Source of the DNA: Bacidia rubella
Lineage: Eukaryota > Ascomycota > Lecanoromycetes > Lecanorales > Ramalinaceae
Reading direction: 5' to 3'
Assembly: GCA_032158265.1 (NCBI GenBank)
Contig: JAVTIF010000001.1
Span: 1,922,001 to 1,986,000, forward strand
Length of the DNA stretch: 64,000 nucleotides
Shown in pieces: positions 42,101 to 53,393 of the stretch; positions within the stretch are counted from its first letter, which is position 1; each line of letters starts with the position of its first letter. Below the pieces are notes generated by a model that saw nothing but the letters and a program-made list of their open reading frames with translations, did not search any database and was not told where the DNA came from. The position numbers and the translations under genes are program-made.

Positions 42101-43612
42101 ACGTTTACGCATGGCAAGTAACGCCCCACATATCACTGTCGGCTGGGCAAATGGCGCTGACCTAGTACACAGCTGACCTTCTCCTTGAACAAGCAAACAC
42201 TGAAGCGTAGGAAGGGGCACTTATCTAGCAAGGGAGGTTAGGAAGGGGCAGATGTACGCCACCAAGGGAATCAGAGTATGGTGGGAAGGTACTCATTACG
42301 ACTATGGAAAGACAAGGGCGAGCCAAGAGAGGCATGCTTCGAGACAACAATGGTCTGTGGGAAAAGAATCCAAGGCGAAGGTTGACGCAGCGATACGTAT
42401 AACAGACGCGATTGATTAACACATAATTCTATATAACTATCTTAAGCAAACGAACACAGGACTTATTACCTCTTAAAATATATCATATTTCTCGTCTGCC
42501 AAATATTTACCATTAACCGTAATATTCCTGCTTTCTTATTGGAGCCTAACCAAAGAAAAGGGCAAAAGATCCTGAATATGTTTCAAATACGTTATCCCAG
42601 CTAGAATGGTCATTCTTATATGACCAATCTAATCCTTAGGGATGGCGCAAACTTCAAAATCCGATTATGAAAAGGCACCTCTAATGACTACTTACTTAAC
42701 CATCTGATCAAAATTTGTTTCAGGCTTCATAACGCCTGCCCTCTGCTTGTCATCTTCAAGTCCTTTGCGGTATATTCGCCAGCACAACCCAAGGTATGTG
42801 GCGCTTAACCCTCAGCAGACGTAGAATATGAGCCTGCGCCTAATGCCCTCTCCCATTATCGTGCCTTCAACTTACCTCAGACAAGGCTATGCGTAGAGAG
42901 GCGAGACGCTTGGAGGGTGAAGGTGCGGCTGTTCCGGATTCATCGCCTACCAGATGGGTAGTGTAAGCCGTTTGTAATTGGAATGAATATCTTGGGTGAA
43001 ATGCATCTACCTTATTTGTTTTAGTTTGAGAAGGTTCCTTAGCGAAACGTAGTCATCTATTGTTGACGTCACGGTAGTAGGGTGAAGGTGCGGTTGTTCC
43101 GGATTCACAAGTCTGATGGTCAGTGTGACCCTATTGCATTTGGAATGAATGTCTTGGTCCTACAGCATGTACCTTCCTCATTTTAGTCTCCGAGAGGGTT
43201 TCTCATTGCTTGAAGGGCTTCCTGAGTGAAACACAGTCATTCATCGTCGGCTGCATTAGCGGTTTGTAGCTTAGCAGCAAGACCAGGGGGGCATTGTCTC
43301 GGATTTGGTGAATGCTGTCTGTCTACACTTGCCGAGGATCTCGCTTCCATTTGGCGAATTGAGCTTCACACAGTGGCAACGTGGCAATCACACGCGAGCT
43401 ATGAGGACACAGTGACGTTGTCGGAAGTGAAGTTTTACACAGAGACAAGCCCCACTTTTTTTGCCTATATATACTGCTCACATTTCCTCCTTCCTTTCTT
43501 CTTTCTTCTTCATCCTTCATCACCTGCGGAGCCATTCTGGCTCTCGCAAGGAGTCAAGCTGAGCACTACTACATGAAGTGATCACAATTTTATAAATATA
43601 TATATCTTCTAG
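39194..43612. other. Long gene-poor region with AT-rich tract and tandem duplication
   Basis: 4.4 kb without a supported gene. About 42420-42720 is AT-rich. A diverged direct duplication lies at 42916-43250. A TATATA run precedes the decayed block (about 43595-43605). Confidence 0.45.
42916..43250 (+). repeat. Diverged tandem duplication, unit about 165 bp, two copies
   Basis: Copy 1 starts at 42916 and copy 2 at 43081, both with GGTGAAGGTGCGGYTGTTCC. Matching landmarks follow in the same order: a TTTGTAATTGGAATGAAT-type segment, TTTTAGT, and GAAAC(A/G)(C/T)AGTCAT. No coding potential is shared. Confidence 0.75.
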
Positions 43613-45051
43613 ACCTTTTTGTCTCCTTTTGCCCGCCTCCTGTCCGTGGTGAAGTTTGTTCGAACTGCACCGGTGGAAGCCGACTTTCTACGCAAGCTCG
43701 TGCTCTTCGGCTTCGACATGCTGCCTAGACAAGTCCTGAGAACGTCAGCTTTCCGAGAGTTCCCCAAGCTCGAAAAGGTTGATATTGTTCACTGCGTAAG
43801 TGGAAGGAAGTCTAAATATCCAACACTTTCTACAAGGTCTCACACTAATTGAAACTTCTGTAGCGCGACTTCGATATTGGGGGTGTCTTGAGGTTCCTTG
43901 GGTCGTCGACCGCAGATTCAGAAATCAACCGTATCAGTTTTGATGGGCAACATCCGCTGGTAACGGCTCGTAAGGTGGAGTCAGGAGTAATGTATAACAT
44001 CGAGGATGATCTTGCTGAATTCGCGGCCCTTCGTTCATTCCCTGTGATCGGTAGGAACACTGGACCTGTAACAGGTATCATGACTATCGACGAGTGGCAT
44101 AGTAGCCTGCGTCTCGTACACGAAGCAGAGCTCAAGAAAGTAGGAACAGACGATGAAGAGATCAAGGTTCCAATCGAGCAAATCGAAGACAAGATTTGGT
44201 GGAGCAAAGAACATAGCCCCTTCCGTGAAGGCCTAGTCATCCACTTCATCCCGACAGTCAAGCAGGACACTGAGACTGGGCGCAAACATGTTGGGTATAT
44301 GTACGACGCCAACAGCCTGGCAAGGTCCAATGCAGGATACATGCTTCTCGAAACCCTTCTAAACAACAAGGTTTCCTTCGATATGCTCGTCGGTGGTACC
44401 AAGCTGCCCTCTGATCAGCGTGAGCGAGCCTTGAGCTTCATCAAGAACTCGGGTCTACCACTCGACGACCATTTCCTACTAAACTATATGCACCGGAATC
44501 GGCAAAACACGAAGGCTAAGCTCGGCCGTCTCCGGAGCCAATACTCCTCTCGCCAGCGGCTTCTCTCCACGCCACAATTCCTCGCCAGAGAGGTCACACT
44601 CTGCCACCGCACATCAGTGGGGCCATTCAACCGAAACGACTCCGCCCATTCACGGCTTGAGTCAAAACGCCTTCCCCGCCGCTTCCCACCAAGACAGTCA
44701 GAGCTTCCCCTACCCCCCCAGATCCCCACATCATCGTCCAGCTTTCTCTGTATACTCTCCCACTTCGGCCTTCGCTCCACCTCCACCTCCAAGCCAACCA
44801 ACTTCTTTACACCAGCCCTATTTGAGCTATCTATCCACGCAGCCGTCCGAGGCCGCCTTCATGGATCGTGGACTCGCTGCGCAGTTCGCCAAAACCATGC
44901 CGACTACAAAGCTGTGTGGTGTGGGTATTGCCATAGGGTCAAACCAGGCATGTGCTACGCAAAACGACAGGTAGAACGATACTTCAATCTGAACCACGAT
45001 GCACACTGCCCGCCCTGTAACTTGAACGATATATTCTCCCCAAGAGAATGA
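43613..45051 (+). pseudogene. Decayed gene of unknown family, with frame changes
   Basis: A protein-like frame begins after a CTTCTAG acceptor-like site at 43612 with no in-frame ATG nearby, so the 5' end is missing or in an unseen exon. A 68-bp intron (43796-43863, GTAAGT...CTGTAG) joins FPKLEKVDIVHC to RDFDIGGVLRFLG, an LRR-like stretch. The frame stays good to about 44500, then protein-like sequence moves to another frame (Ser/Pro/His/Gln-rich, ANTPLASGFSPRHNSSPERS, about 44520-44915). It returns to the first for a Cys/His-rich end, WCGYCHRVKPGMCY and HDAHCPPCN, closing at 45051. Two compensating frame changes without good splice sites suggest decay or assembly error. Function unknown. Confidence 0.5.
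44251..44332 (+). repeat. 82-nt duplicated segment, copy 1
   Basis: Begins CCGACAGTCAAGCAGGACAC and encodes part of the unknown protein. It matches 45492-45573. Confidence 0.8.
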
Positions 45052-45491
45052 GGTGGTAAGGACGCATACTGCCATATTGATGAAGACCAGCGCGCAGAGC
45101 AACCTACCATAGCAGGATGCATGGCTCAAGCGATAGAGAGAACCCCGGACGGCACCGTGCAGGTTAAGAAGAAGCCCAACGAATATGTGAGCCAGTTTCA
45201 AGTGAGTCGTTGCGACAATCAATTCCACACACCGCGGTATGCTAATATTTCGCTACGACAGAAAGGATTCCTTCTAACAGAACTGGTCAAAATCGAAACT
45301 TCCTCTCCAAACTCGAGTACGTCCAATCTGTCAAGACTTCAAAACCAAAACGTAGTCACTCCTCCTGATCATCCGCTGTCGCATCTTTGTCCTGTTTTCG
45401 CTTCTGGAAAGTATCAACTATGTCCCCTGGACTCGGCAGGATTTGGTTACCCTCTTAAGCGTACTTGCGCATATCAATATCGATATGATTG

Positions 45492-45573
45492 CCGACAGTC
45501 AAGCAGGACACAAAGACTCGACGCAAACACTTTAAAAATATATACGACACAAAAAGCCTCGCAAGGTCTAATG
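45492..45573 (+). repeat. 82-nt duplicated segment, copy 2, A/T-shifted
   Basis: Same length as copy 1 with ungapped alignment. Many differences replace G with A (for example TTGGGTATATG becomes TTAAAAATATA), as expected from repeat-induced point mutation. It lies directly before the helicase-like block. Confidence 0.75.
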
Positions 45574-47311
45574 ATTGGCAAGATCATAGCAGCCATTGAC
45601 GAGCGTAGCAGAAACATCGGAGTGACGGACCTGCGAACCATTACTTACGCCGCAGGGCACAAAGGGTATACCTCAGAGGGAAATACCGCAGGCAATCTAT
45701 TGACTGATGATGAGCGCGTCGACCTCTCATCTATCGACTATTTTTTGCAGATGCGAGAGATTGAGATGGAGAAAGGCATCAAACCCGGTCCCCTCTCATC
45801 ACAAATTCTGCGACACAATCGCGGTGTTCAGCAACACGGTCTGACCGGCGGAATGGTCGACTCTCTGGCAAAGATGAATGTACCTACTCTCACCAACTTG
45901 CAGGAGCAGTGCATTAGGCAGTTGACTGGCGTTGAGATTGATGGAAAGACTCCAAAGGCTGAGATAGACGTTATTGTCGAAGCTGAGATAGGTCAGTACC
46001 CCATCATAAGTACCTTTTGCTGCTACTTGCTTACCCTGTGCTAAGGTGCCGGCAAAACATATGCGTACGGCATACCGATCATTGAGTACGTCAATCACCT
46101 CAATATGTATCAGAAGTTCAAGCCAAGCTTCTTGGGCGCGAAAAAGTCCAGTCCGATCATAGCACCGGTGGTCATCATAGTGGTGAGTGTTGCTTTCGGA
46201 GTTATTATCCCCCAACCTGGAACGACAGTCGAGCACCGAAACCATGTTCAAGGAGGAGCAGTGCTGACTCCGGAATTATTTCAGGACCACACTCGCCCTT
46301 CTTGCGGAGCAACTCTTCAGAATGCTCACTTACATCTCTATTGGCTCCAATGTCACTGTCGGTGCTGTCTACGGAGGACTAGACGTATGGAATCAACTCA
46401 GTGCTCTTGGTCATCGTTGCGACATTTTGATCGGTAGTCCTGGTAGGCTTGCACACGTGATTGGATTAACTACACGTGTCAGCACCTTTCGAGTACGGTC
46501 GTTGATAATCGATGAGGTCGGTGAACTTGTGGGTCGCCTCCTCGAAGAGCTGGACCTTATTCGCAAACTGATACAGAACCCTTCACCATTCACTTGGATG
46601 TTTGCACCTCAATGTGAGTCAAGCTAGTGTTGTGCTCTTGTCCTCACTAACTTGAATCTAGTCACTCCCGAGTTATACACAGCTGCTCAAGATTGGATCG
46701 GAGAGCCCAATATCCCCTCACTACGATATCTAGACGACGCCGTTCCTCCGGAAGAGCATGTTCTTGCGCAAGCTGTGCATCAGCGACTCGTCCACGACCC
46801 GGACACACAACATACTTTTGCCGCCCGAATGCAGATTCTGCTCGAACTCCTCGATCAAGCGGGTAAACAGAAGATACTGATATTGACGGAGAATAGGACC
46901 GATGCGCAGGAGGTAACAGAGGGTTTGCAGGAGAACTTTCGGGACCGCGGGTTTCATAATGAATTGGTGGGATGTCTTGTCAGCAAGATGAAACAGCCGG
47001 AGCGTAAGGAAGCTGCGTATCATTTGCAGATTCCTATCCTTGCAGGGACGATCGGTTTGCTTGGAGAAGGTATGTTCTTGTTTGCAGAGCTGGATAATTG
47101 CTGATCGTTTTGCAGGCGCCAACCATAACAATCTGGCTCTTGTTATCATGTTCGACTTGCTCACTACTCTCCTTACATACCAGGCTGCGGTTGGACGAGT
47201 TGGACGCATGGTAACTTTGGCCAAACAATTGCCATCTACTCTGATGAGGATGCATTGATCAACAAACCTGAATTCAGGCAATATCTGCACCAATACAACG
47301 CAGAGATTTGA
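45571..47311 (+). pseudogene. DEAD-box RNA helicase-like pseudogene
   Basis: Exon-like blocks: to 45991; 46046 to about 46187; 46285-46613; 46662-47069; 47116-47311; intron-like gaps of about 54, 97, 48 and 46 bp. Recognisable in order: Q-motif-like PTLTNLQEQCIRQLTG, Walker A AEIGAGKTYAYGIPIIE, a degraded motif Ia, GGLDVWNQLSALG, ILIGSPGRL (motif Ib), IIDEVGELV where DEAD should be, KILILTENRTDAQEVTE (motif IV), and VGRVGRM in place of HRVGRTGR. The second gap needs a poor donor to keep frame. After VGRVGRM one base is missing near 47211; only in the shifted frame does the natural ending (FGQTIAIYSDEDALINKPEF) continue. Loss of DEAD and the frameshift in motif VI argue for a non-functional gene. 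Confidence 0.75.
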
Positions 47312-49152
47312 GAAGGCTTTTAATATGTAGGAAGTCTTGCCAACAGGTACATCGTAGCTAAGAAGTGAGGCCACGGTCAATGAGGTCAAATTAGTCTAGT
47401 TTGGTTCAAGCAATACAGCGTCTAGACAGCACAATGATGAAGTTGCAAATCTGCAATGTTGACATTACTTCCACGGAAATCCTACACTCGGTGCATCTTT
47501 GATAGCCCTCGTTGGTCGCACATATCATGAATGCTTCATTTTCTGGCATTGCTGGACAACTGCCCGTATGCCTGGTCAGGGCCCGTATGGACGGCTCCTG
47601 CTTTTCTGTCCGTGTGCTAAGCCATATTTTCCTTCAGAACGTAGCAAAACAATCCGAGAACTTTGAAATACCCTCCACAGCATATTTTCCTTCAGCTTCG
47701 GCGTCCCGATTGTAGCCTTGAAGCGCAAGATAGCGTTTCGCAAAGTAACAACCATGAAGCGCAAGGCCATCACCGCGAACGAAGACGAAAAAGTCTCACG
47801 TATAAAGACATTGTGCGAACATGTTAGCCCGTATGCATGCTGTTGTCTTCTACCGTTTACGTCTTCCTTTGTGACTCGAGAAAATTGTCCTGGCAAGCAG
47901 CTTTCAGTACCGGTGATGCGTCGCGAAGGAGACCTACTGAAGTGTTGATTTCGCAAAGGAAGTCGACTTGAGAACCTGCTTTGAGGCCTAATTAGTGCAG
48001 TGATATCAATCCTGGTAAGGTGGCTGGTGACGTACATTCGCTCGATCACACCAGCCTCCATGACGAGATAATCTATTTAAGCTCCAATCCAGGATATGAG
48101 TCACATTTGATCGCCTGGCATAGGCTCGGAAGCAGTTGCTTGGAAGGGTTTGAGCATGAGAGCTGAATCTTTTTTTATTTTTTTTATTTTTTTTTAGTCA
48201 CTCAACAACTTGTACAGACGCCTCTTGGCTCGCGGAGAAGTATCAACAGATTGTGAAGAGGGTGCAAGCGTGGAGTCACAAGGTAATTTTTCACCGATGA
48301 TAAATTTGACAGGACCCATGTAATCATACCGCCTGCTGTGATCGCTTTGCAACTTCGTGGTTGGTGTTGCTCCTGTGTTCCACAATACCTTGTATGTAGT
48401 TGTGAGGGTGATGAGGTTCTTCAAGGCTGTTGTGAGCGAATGGAAGCGCTAATCAAGGGCATCGTGTTGTGAAGTCTGTATATGTGGAGTAGAACGAGCA
48501 ACAGGGCAAGATGGTAGAAATGGTGAGAAGAGCTTGGTAAGACACTTGTCCGGGTCAACTCTTAAGCGGAGGTTGCTATCTGTGGCAATCACGTTGGTTC
48601 TTTCTTCTTCTTTCCTGGGAGGTGATGTCGCTCGAAGACGGAGACGTGCAGGGTTTGCCGTAACAACTTGACCTGTGATCTTGCAATCAAAATTTCTTTA
48701 AATTTGTGAGAAAGAGAGGGATGGCCCGTTAAGATTGACTGCTGAGGTAGGCCGCTGGGAATTATGTCAATTCTACCTCCTTTTTTCTTTAGAGGCGATT
48801 TGGCTCGAAAACGGAGAGCTTCTTCATTAGTAGATCCGCCATGTTGTAGATGCTCAACCTGAACGATTCGAAGATGAATACACAAAGCAAGAAAGAAATG
48901 TGGAAAGACTTTCGTCCGCTTCCATGACCCTCGTAGCCCGAAAAGGTCCCTTGAAGCCCATACAGCTGGAAGACTAAAGCAACAAGAGGCGCATGTCGCA
49001 AGGTCGGTAGTCAACGAAGTGCAATGGCGCTGCTTTGCAAGGCAGCGATAACCCCAGGCTCAAATCGGGTTGACCGCGAAAAAGGCAAAAACCATCAAGA
49101 ACATTTTTAAAAAACCGAAAGACCTGCGCCTGCTGCCCACCCACTTGCCACT
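47312..49152. other. Intergenic, no gene seen
   Basis: 1.84 kb. A T-rich run (48170-48195, three T tracts separated by single A) could be the poly(A) trace of a minus-strand retroposed sequence, but no coding remnant accompanies it. Confidence 0.4.
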
Positions 49153-50157
49153 TCAAACCTTCCTAACCTTCCCCTCAAGCATAACCATCCCCATATGCGA
49201 AGCATCAGCTCTCACCCAGATCTGAAAATCGCACTCCCCCCAATCCCTTCCTTGACCCGCCTTCAACAATCCCTTCACAGCCATCCAAGCTACAAGCCGT
49301 AGTGGTTGCTGTTCTTGCCAAGGGTGCGTCAAAGCGACACTATACCCGTACTCAGCACTTGCATACTCGAAGGTCCAGTCGGGAGGAACGACGTCGTTCG
49401 GCTGCGTCGTGGCCGCAAGCTGCATTGCTGCTTCTAGCAGTGTGAAGGGAAGACCTGGCTCGTTTCGTGGACCGCGGATTGGACCTAGATCTGTGCTGAC
49501 GATGATATTGGCGTTGGGTTGGTCGTCGGTGCAGGAGCTTGTGTTTGAGATGGATGGTGTTCTTTGGCGGAGTACTGCGATACCGTCGTCGTTGATATCA
49601 GTCTGCGGATGTGGAATCAATTTTCCGTCCGTCTCTGTGGCGATGCTGTTCTTTGTGCACGTATCTGCTGCTGAGAGTAGGAAAGGTTTTTTGCGACTGT
49701 AGGATGCGGCCGCAAGAACTGTCCCTGGCTGCATCCCGATACTGCAGCGCGCCGGCGTCCACTCGTGTCTAAAAGTTGAGGGTCTGGTTCTGACCATTGC
49801 TTGGAGGCATCTGTACGTAGTCCATAACCCGAGTTTGGTACTGAATTCATACCTTTTTTCTAGGACGCGTTTGATGAGGATAGTGGCGTCGCCTCCTTCT
49901 GCATAGTTGTCGTAGGCGAACAGTGCATCGTAGCTGTACGGTGCATACTCTCCTGCTAGGGCTAGTGATGCTTTGAAGAGTCCGTTCTTTGACAGTCCCG
50001 GTCCGGACAACGGCGCCAGGTTTGCGAAGAAGGTTGAAGGGATCAAAGACTGAGGATCAATGACTTGCGATGGAGATGGTAGGGTAAGCACTGATGCTAA
50101 AAATAACAACCATAGAAGACATGAGAAATTGACGTTTCGGTATGTCGAAATCCTCAT
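49153..50157 (-). CDS. Secreted hypothetical protein, about 320-334 aa
   Basis: The ATG at 50157 gives a signal peptide (NFSCLLWLLFLASVLTLP, residues about 9-27). The remaining protein contains DALFAYDNYAEGGDATILIK, an SYSRKKPFLLSAADTC segment and a C-terminal part with WTFEYASAEYGYSVALTHPW and WGECDFQIWVRADASHMGMV, which looks like a beta-rich fold. It has no cell-wall anchor. A possible 42-bp in-frame intron (49852-49811, GTATGA...GTACAG) would delete 14 residues (YEFSTKLGLWTTYR); both versions are open. I do not recognise the family. Confidence 0.7.
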   Translation of the reverse strand: MRISTYRNVNFSCLLWLLFLASVLTLPSPSQVIDPQSLIPSTFFANLAPLSGPGLSKNGLFKASLALAGEYAPYSYDALFAYDNYAEGGDATILIKRVLEKRYEFSTKLGLWTTYRCLQAMVRTRPSTFRHEWTPARCSIGMQPGTVLAAASYSRKKPFLLSAADTCTKNSIATETDGKLIPHPQTDINDDGIAVLRQRTPSISNTSSCTDDQPNANIIVSTDLGPIRGPRNEPGLPFTLLEAAMQLAATTQPNDVVPPDWTFEYASAEYGYSVALTHPWQEQQPLRLVAWMAVKGLLKAGQGRDWGECDFQIWVRADASHMGMVMLEGKVRKV

Positions 50158-51630
50158 AACTTAGAAGCAGATATTTAACACGCGATCTCGGTGCAATGCG
50201 TAACTAGCGTATCCTGTTATCAAAAGGGAGCTGGGTGACAAGATGCCCTCAATTTGTAAATCAAAGTGGTCTACTTGCATTTGAGTTCTGAAATGTTCAG
50301 CAAAGCTTCGTTAGGCGCCTCAAGCGACCTCAGTCAATTTGTGGCTATATAATCCGAACTTTTAGGTGAGATGTCTTGCGCGCATTTGAGCAAAAGCGGA
50401 CCAAGCTTGCTTCGTTTTGCAATGCTGGTTAAAACTTCCCCCAGGGCGTTCTCGTGCGGCCGGAGCACAACAAGCATTGTTGAGGGTCGCAATATGCGTG
50501 AAGCATGAAAGAGTAAGCTGAAATAGAAATCACAGATCTACTCCCTCAATACCCTCTTGTAACGCCAACAATTGGCATCTGCTCGCAATAGGAGCTTGAA
50601 AGTAGACGAGTAAATCTGGTTCTCACTCTGAATGAGCCATACCAGGCTTTTGCAACAGCGTGATCCGACCTGTTTAGCTTGAGGCTGACACTTTGAAGCC
50701 AACGTAAGGCCACGGTGTTCCTGCGCCTACCAATATCGTTGATACACTTTTGAGAATCAACGTCGTACAAGAAGACACACTAACTGAGACGACCTGTGAG
50801 GTTGGCAAGTAGCTACCCAGTCCGGAAAAGCGGCAGAAAGCTCGGCCTTCAAAGCTCCAATGGATACATGAAACGCACAAGCACATGAAGGAAAGTCGAT
50901 TCAATTATTTGCTGACCTTTGTTATGGCTGCTGCAGCACTTCTCGAACACGATCAAACCTGTCTCATTTCGTTACTGTGGTTTTAACTACTACAGCATTT
51001 TCCTAGAGTGCCAAGATCCGATGCTTTTGTAGAATCGTTGTCACCTCTCTCCGTCTCGTCGCGCAGATTCAATTCTGTCATTAATATTGCTCAGCTATGC
51101 ACGAACATTGCAAGCAGTGGCGTTAAGGGACGGGCTTTAGTAGAAGATTATGCACGTACTGAACTGCTTTCCGCCAGCATGCGACTCTCCTTGCACAACG
51201 TTCTCCCGCAGAATGCGAGCGACTTCACGAGCTTCAGCTATCTTGTCCCGTGTCTCTGGATCTTCGGGAGTCAGGTGTCTGTTAGCGCTGAATTTGGAGT
51301 GAGCTTGTGCTATGGCTGCCGAGTAGATGCGGGCGTCGCCTGTCTAGACATCAGAACTCCATCACATGGCGAGCTGATTAATCAATAGAAAATCATTACC
51401 CTGAAAAGCTTTGCGCGCTGCACGTAAGACTCCGCGATATGCTTCAACTGCCATTGAAGGGGCAAGAAGAAAACCTCTCCAGCCCCGGACTATTAAAGAC
51501 TATCAATGCCCTAAAGCTAAGCTCGTTTGGAAGATCGCCATTTTTTGCAACAAGAACTTTTCAAACCTATAGTGGGCTTATTTCATGCTCAAGCATTGCT
51601 CACTGGAAGCCTACTTATGCTTTTCCAGCC
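50158..51630. other. Intergenic, no gene seen
   Basis: 1.47 kb between the divergent secreted-protein gene and ZUO1. It includes the ZUO1 promoter. The frame at 51439 is the upstream extension of the first ZUO1 exon. Confidence 0.45.
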
Positions 51631-53069
51631 ATGACTACTCACGCCAACCTACCACTGCCTGTGCTGCCCGCTGAATGGAAAGCTGACAAGGACTTTCAGC
51701 CGAAAGGTTCCCTATCTACCCCTGTCCAAAGAAATATTGAGCCCGTCGGCCCACATTTTCTGGCTCATGCTAGACGGGTATGAATCTCTGAATTAAGTCG
51801 TTGATGGCGATTACTCACAGTAACTTCGTAGTTACGCCATCGCAGAACATTCTCCGAAGATGAGCGAATCCAAGCCCAAGAAAAAGCAAAGCGGACAGAA
51901 CAGGACTCAGATGGAGACATCAGTGAGCCTGAAGATCCCATGATGCTATCCCGCGATGCAAAAGACTGGAAGGTGAGTCATCATAAACCTGGCCAACGAC
52001 TCTCGCTCACAATTGTAAGGGACAAGATCATTATGCCGTCCTAGGCCTTTCGAAATTCAGATGGCGAGCCACTGAAGCACAGATCAAGCGCGCTCACAGG
52101 AAGAAAGTGCTGCGCCATCATCCCGATAAGAAGGCAGCTGCTGGCTCCTCAGAGGACGACTCATTCTTCAAATGCATACAAAAAGCCACCGAAGTCCTTC
52201 TCGACCCAACGAAACGCCGCCAATTCGACTCGGTTGACGAAGCCGCAGACGTTCCTTTACCTAGCAAAAAGCAACTACAAAAGGGCAACTTCTACAAGCT
52301 ATGGAACCCCGTCTTTGACGCCGAATCGCGCTTCACCAAAAACCCTCTAGCCCCTCACTTCGGCAACGAGAAGTCTACCAAAGAAGAAGTCACGGAGTTC
52401 TACGACTACTGGTACAACTTCGACTCCTGGCGATCGTTCGAATACCAAGACGAGGACGTCCCAGACGACAATGAGAACCGCGACCAGAAACGGCATGTCG
52501 AGCGCAAGAACAACAACGCGCGGAAAAAGAAGAAGACGGAAGATACGGCCCGCTTACGGAACATGGTGGATCAATGCATAGCAGGCGATGAGCGCATCAA
52601 GAAGTTCCGGCAGGAGGAGAAGGCGGATAAGAATAAGAAGCGACTGGATCGAGAAGCCGCGGAGAAGAAGATACAAGAGGACAAGAAGAAAGCAGATGAA
52701 GAGCAGGAACGGCTGAAGAAGGAGGCAGAGGAGACTGCGAAAGCTGAAAAGGTGGAGGGCAAGAAGGCGAAAGAGGCGGCGAAGAATGCGGTCAAGAAGA
52801 ACAAGAGGGTTCTGAAAGGGAGTGTGAAGGATGCAAATTTCCTACTGCCGGCTGGTGAACAACCGAGCTCGAAGCATAGCGATGCCGTTTCATTGGATAT
52901 CGAGATCGTGATGGGCAAGATGGAGCCGGAAGATGTTGCGAATTTGGCTGGGAAACTGAGCGGGTTGAAGGTGGCGGAGGAGGTGAAGCCGATATGGCAG
53001 GAGGAAGTGAAGAGGCTTGTTGGGGCAGGGAAGTTGAAGGAAGGAGATGCGAAGACGCTTGCGTCGTGA
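51631..53069 (+). CDS. ZUO1: Zuotin-like ribosome-associated J-protein, 445 aa
   Basis: Exons 51631-51777, 51832-51972 and 52020-53069; introns of 54 bp (GTATGA...TTCGTAG) and 47 bp (GTGAGT...TTGTAAG). The N-terminal LPLPVLPAEWKADKDFQPKG and EPVGPHFLAHARR are typical of the zuotin/MPP11 (DNAJC2) N-terminus. The J-domain starts WKGQDHYAVLGLSKFRW and has the HPD motif at residues 129-131. It is followed by the zuotin homology region (LWNPVFDAESRFTKNPLAP, YDYWYNFDSWRSFEY), then a highly charged Lys/Glu-rich helical segment that binds the ribosome and a C-terminal four-helix-like end. It forms the ribosome-associated complex with the Hsp70 Ssz1 and stimulates Ssb on nascent chains. Length agrees with the fungal family. 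It converges on DID2. Confidence 0.96.
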
Positions 53070-53393
53070 TGGCATGCTTGACGAGGCAGGATCGTTATAC
53101 TATTAAGCACTTTGGCGCCCGCAGCAGCGAGTGAGGACAACGATATAGACTTGACATCCGCATAGAGTCATTGAAACGCGACTGGAACGAACACGCCGAC
53201 GCGTTCCAGTGGCTCCACCACCCGCAGGAGAATATTCAAAAGGTCCTTGCAGCAGCAACAGAACATGAAAATGGCAATATAGTCAGGTTGGTTCTTAGAA
53301 TAGCCATCTCTAGATTGCATGACGCTCATGACTCTTGAACCTAGACGCCATGCTCGTCCCCTCATAACCTCCATCTCCCTCTTACATTCCCCC
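53070..53393. other. Short gap between convergent ZUO1 and DID2
   Basis: 324 bp holding the two 3' ends. No gene or repeat seen. Confidence 0.5.

Noticed and set aside
43226..43576. Plus-strand frame as a first exon of the decayed gene
   Set aside because: Composition is not protein-like beyond a few residues, and no donor joins it in frame to the 43613 acceptor.
48170..48195. T-rich run as a retrotransposon tail
   Set aside because: No reverse-transcriptase or other coding remnant on the adjacent side; kept only as a note.
49409..49702. Plus-strand frame opposite the secreted-protein gene
   Set aside because: Shadow; the minus frame has the signal peptide and the protein-like sequence.
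52571..53140. Minus-strand 189-codon frame opposite ZUO1
   Set aside because: Antisense of the Lys/Glu-rich segment, giving Phe/Ser runs; ZUO1 is certain.
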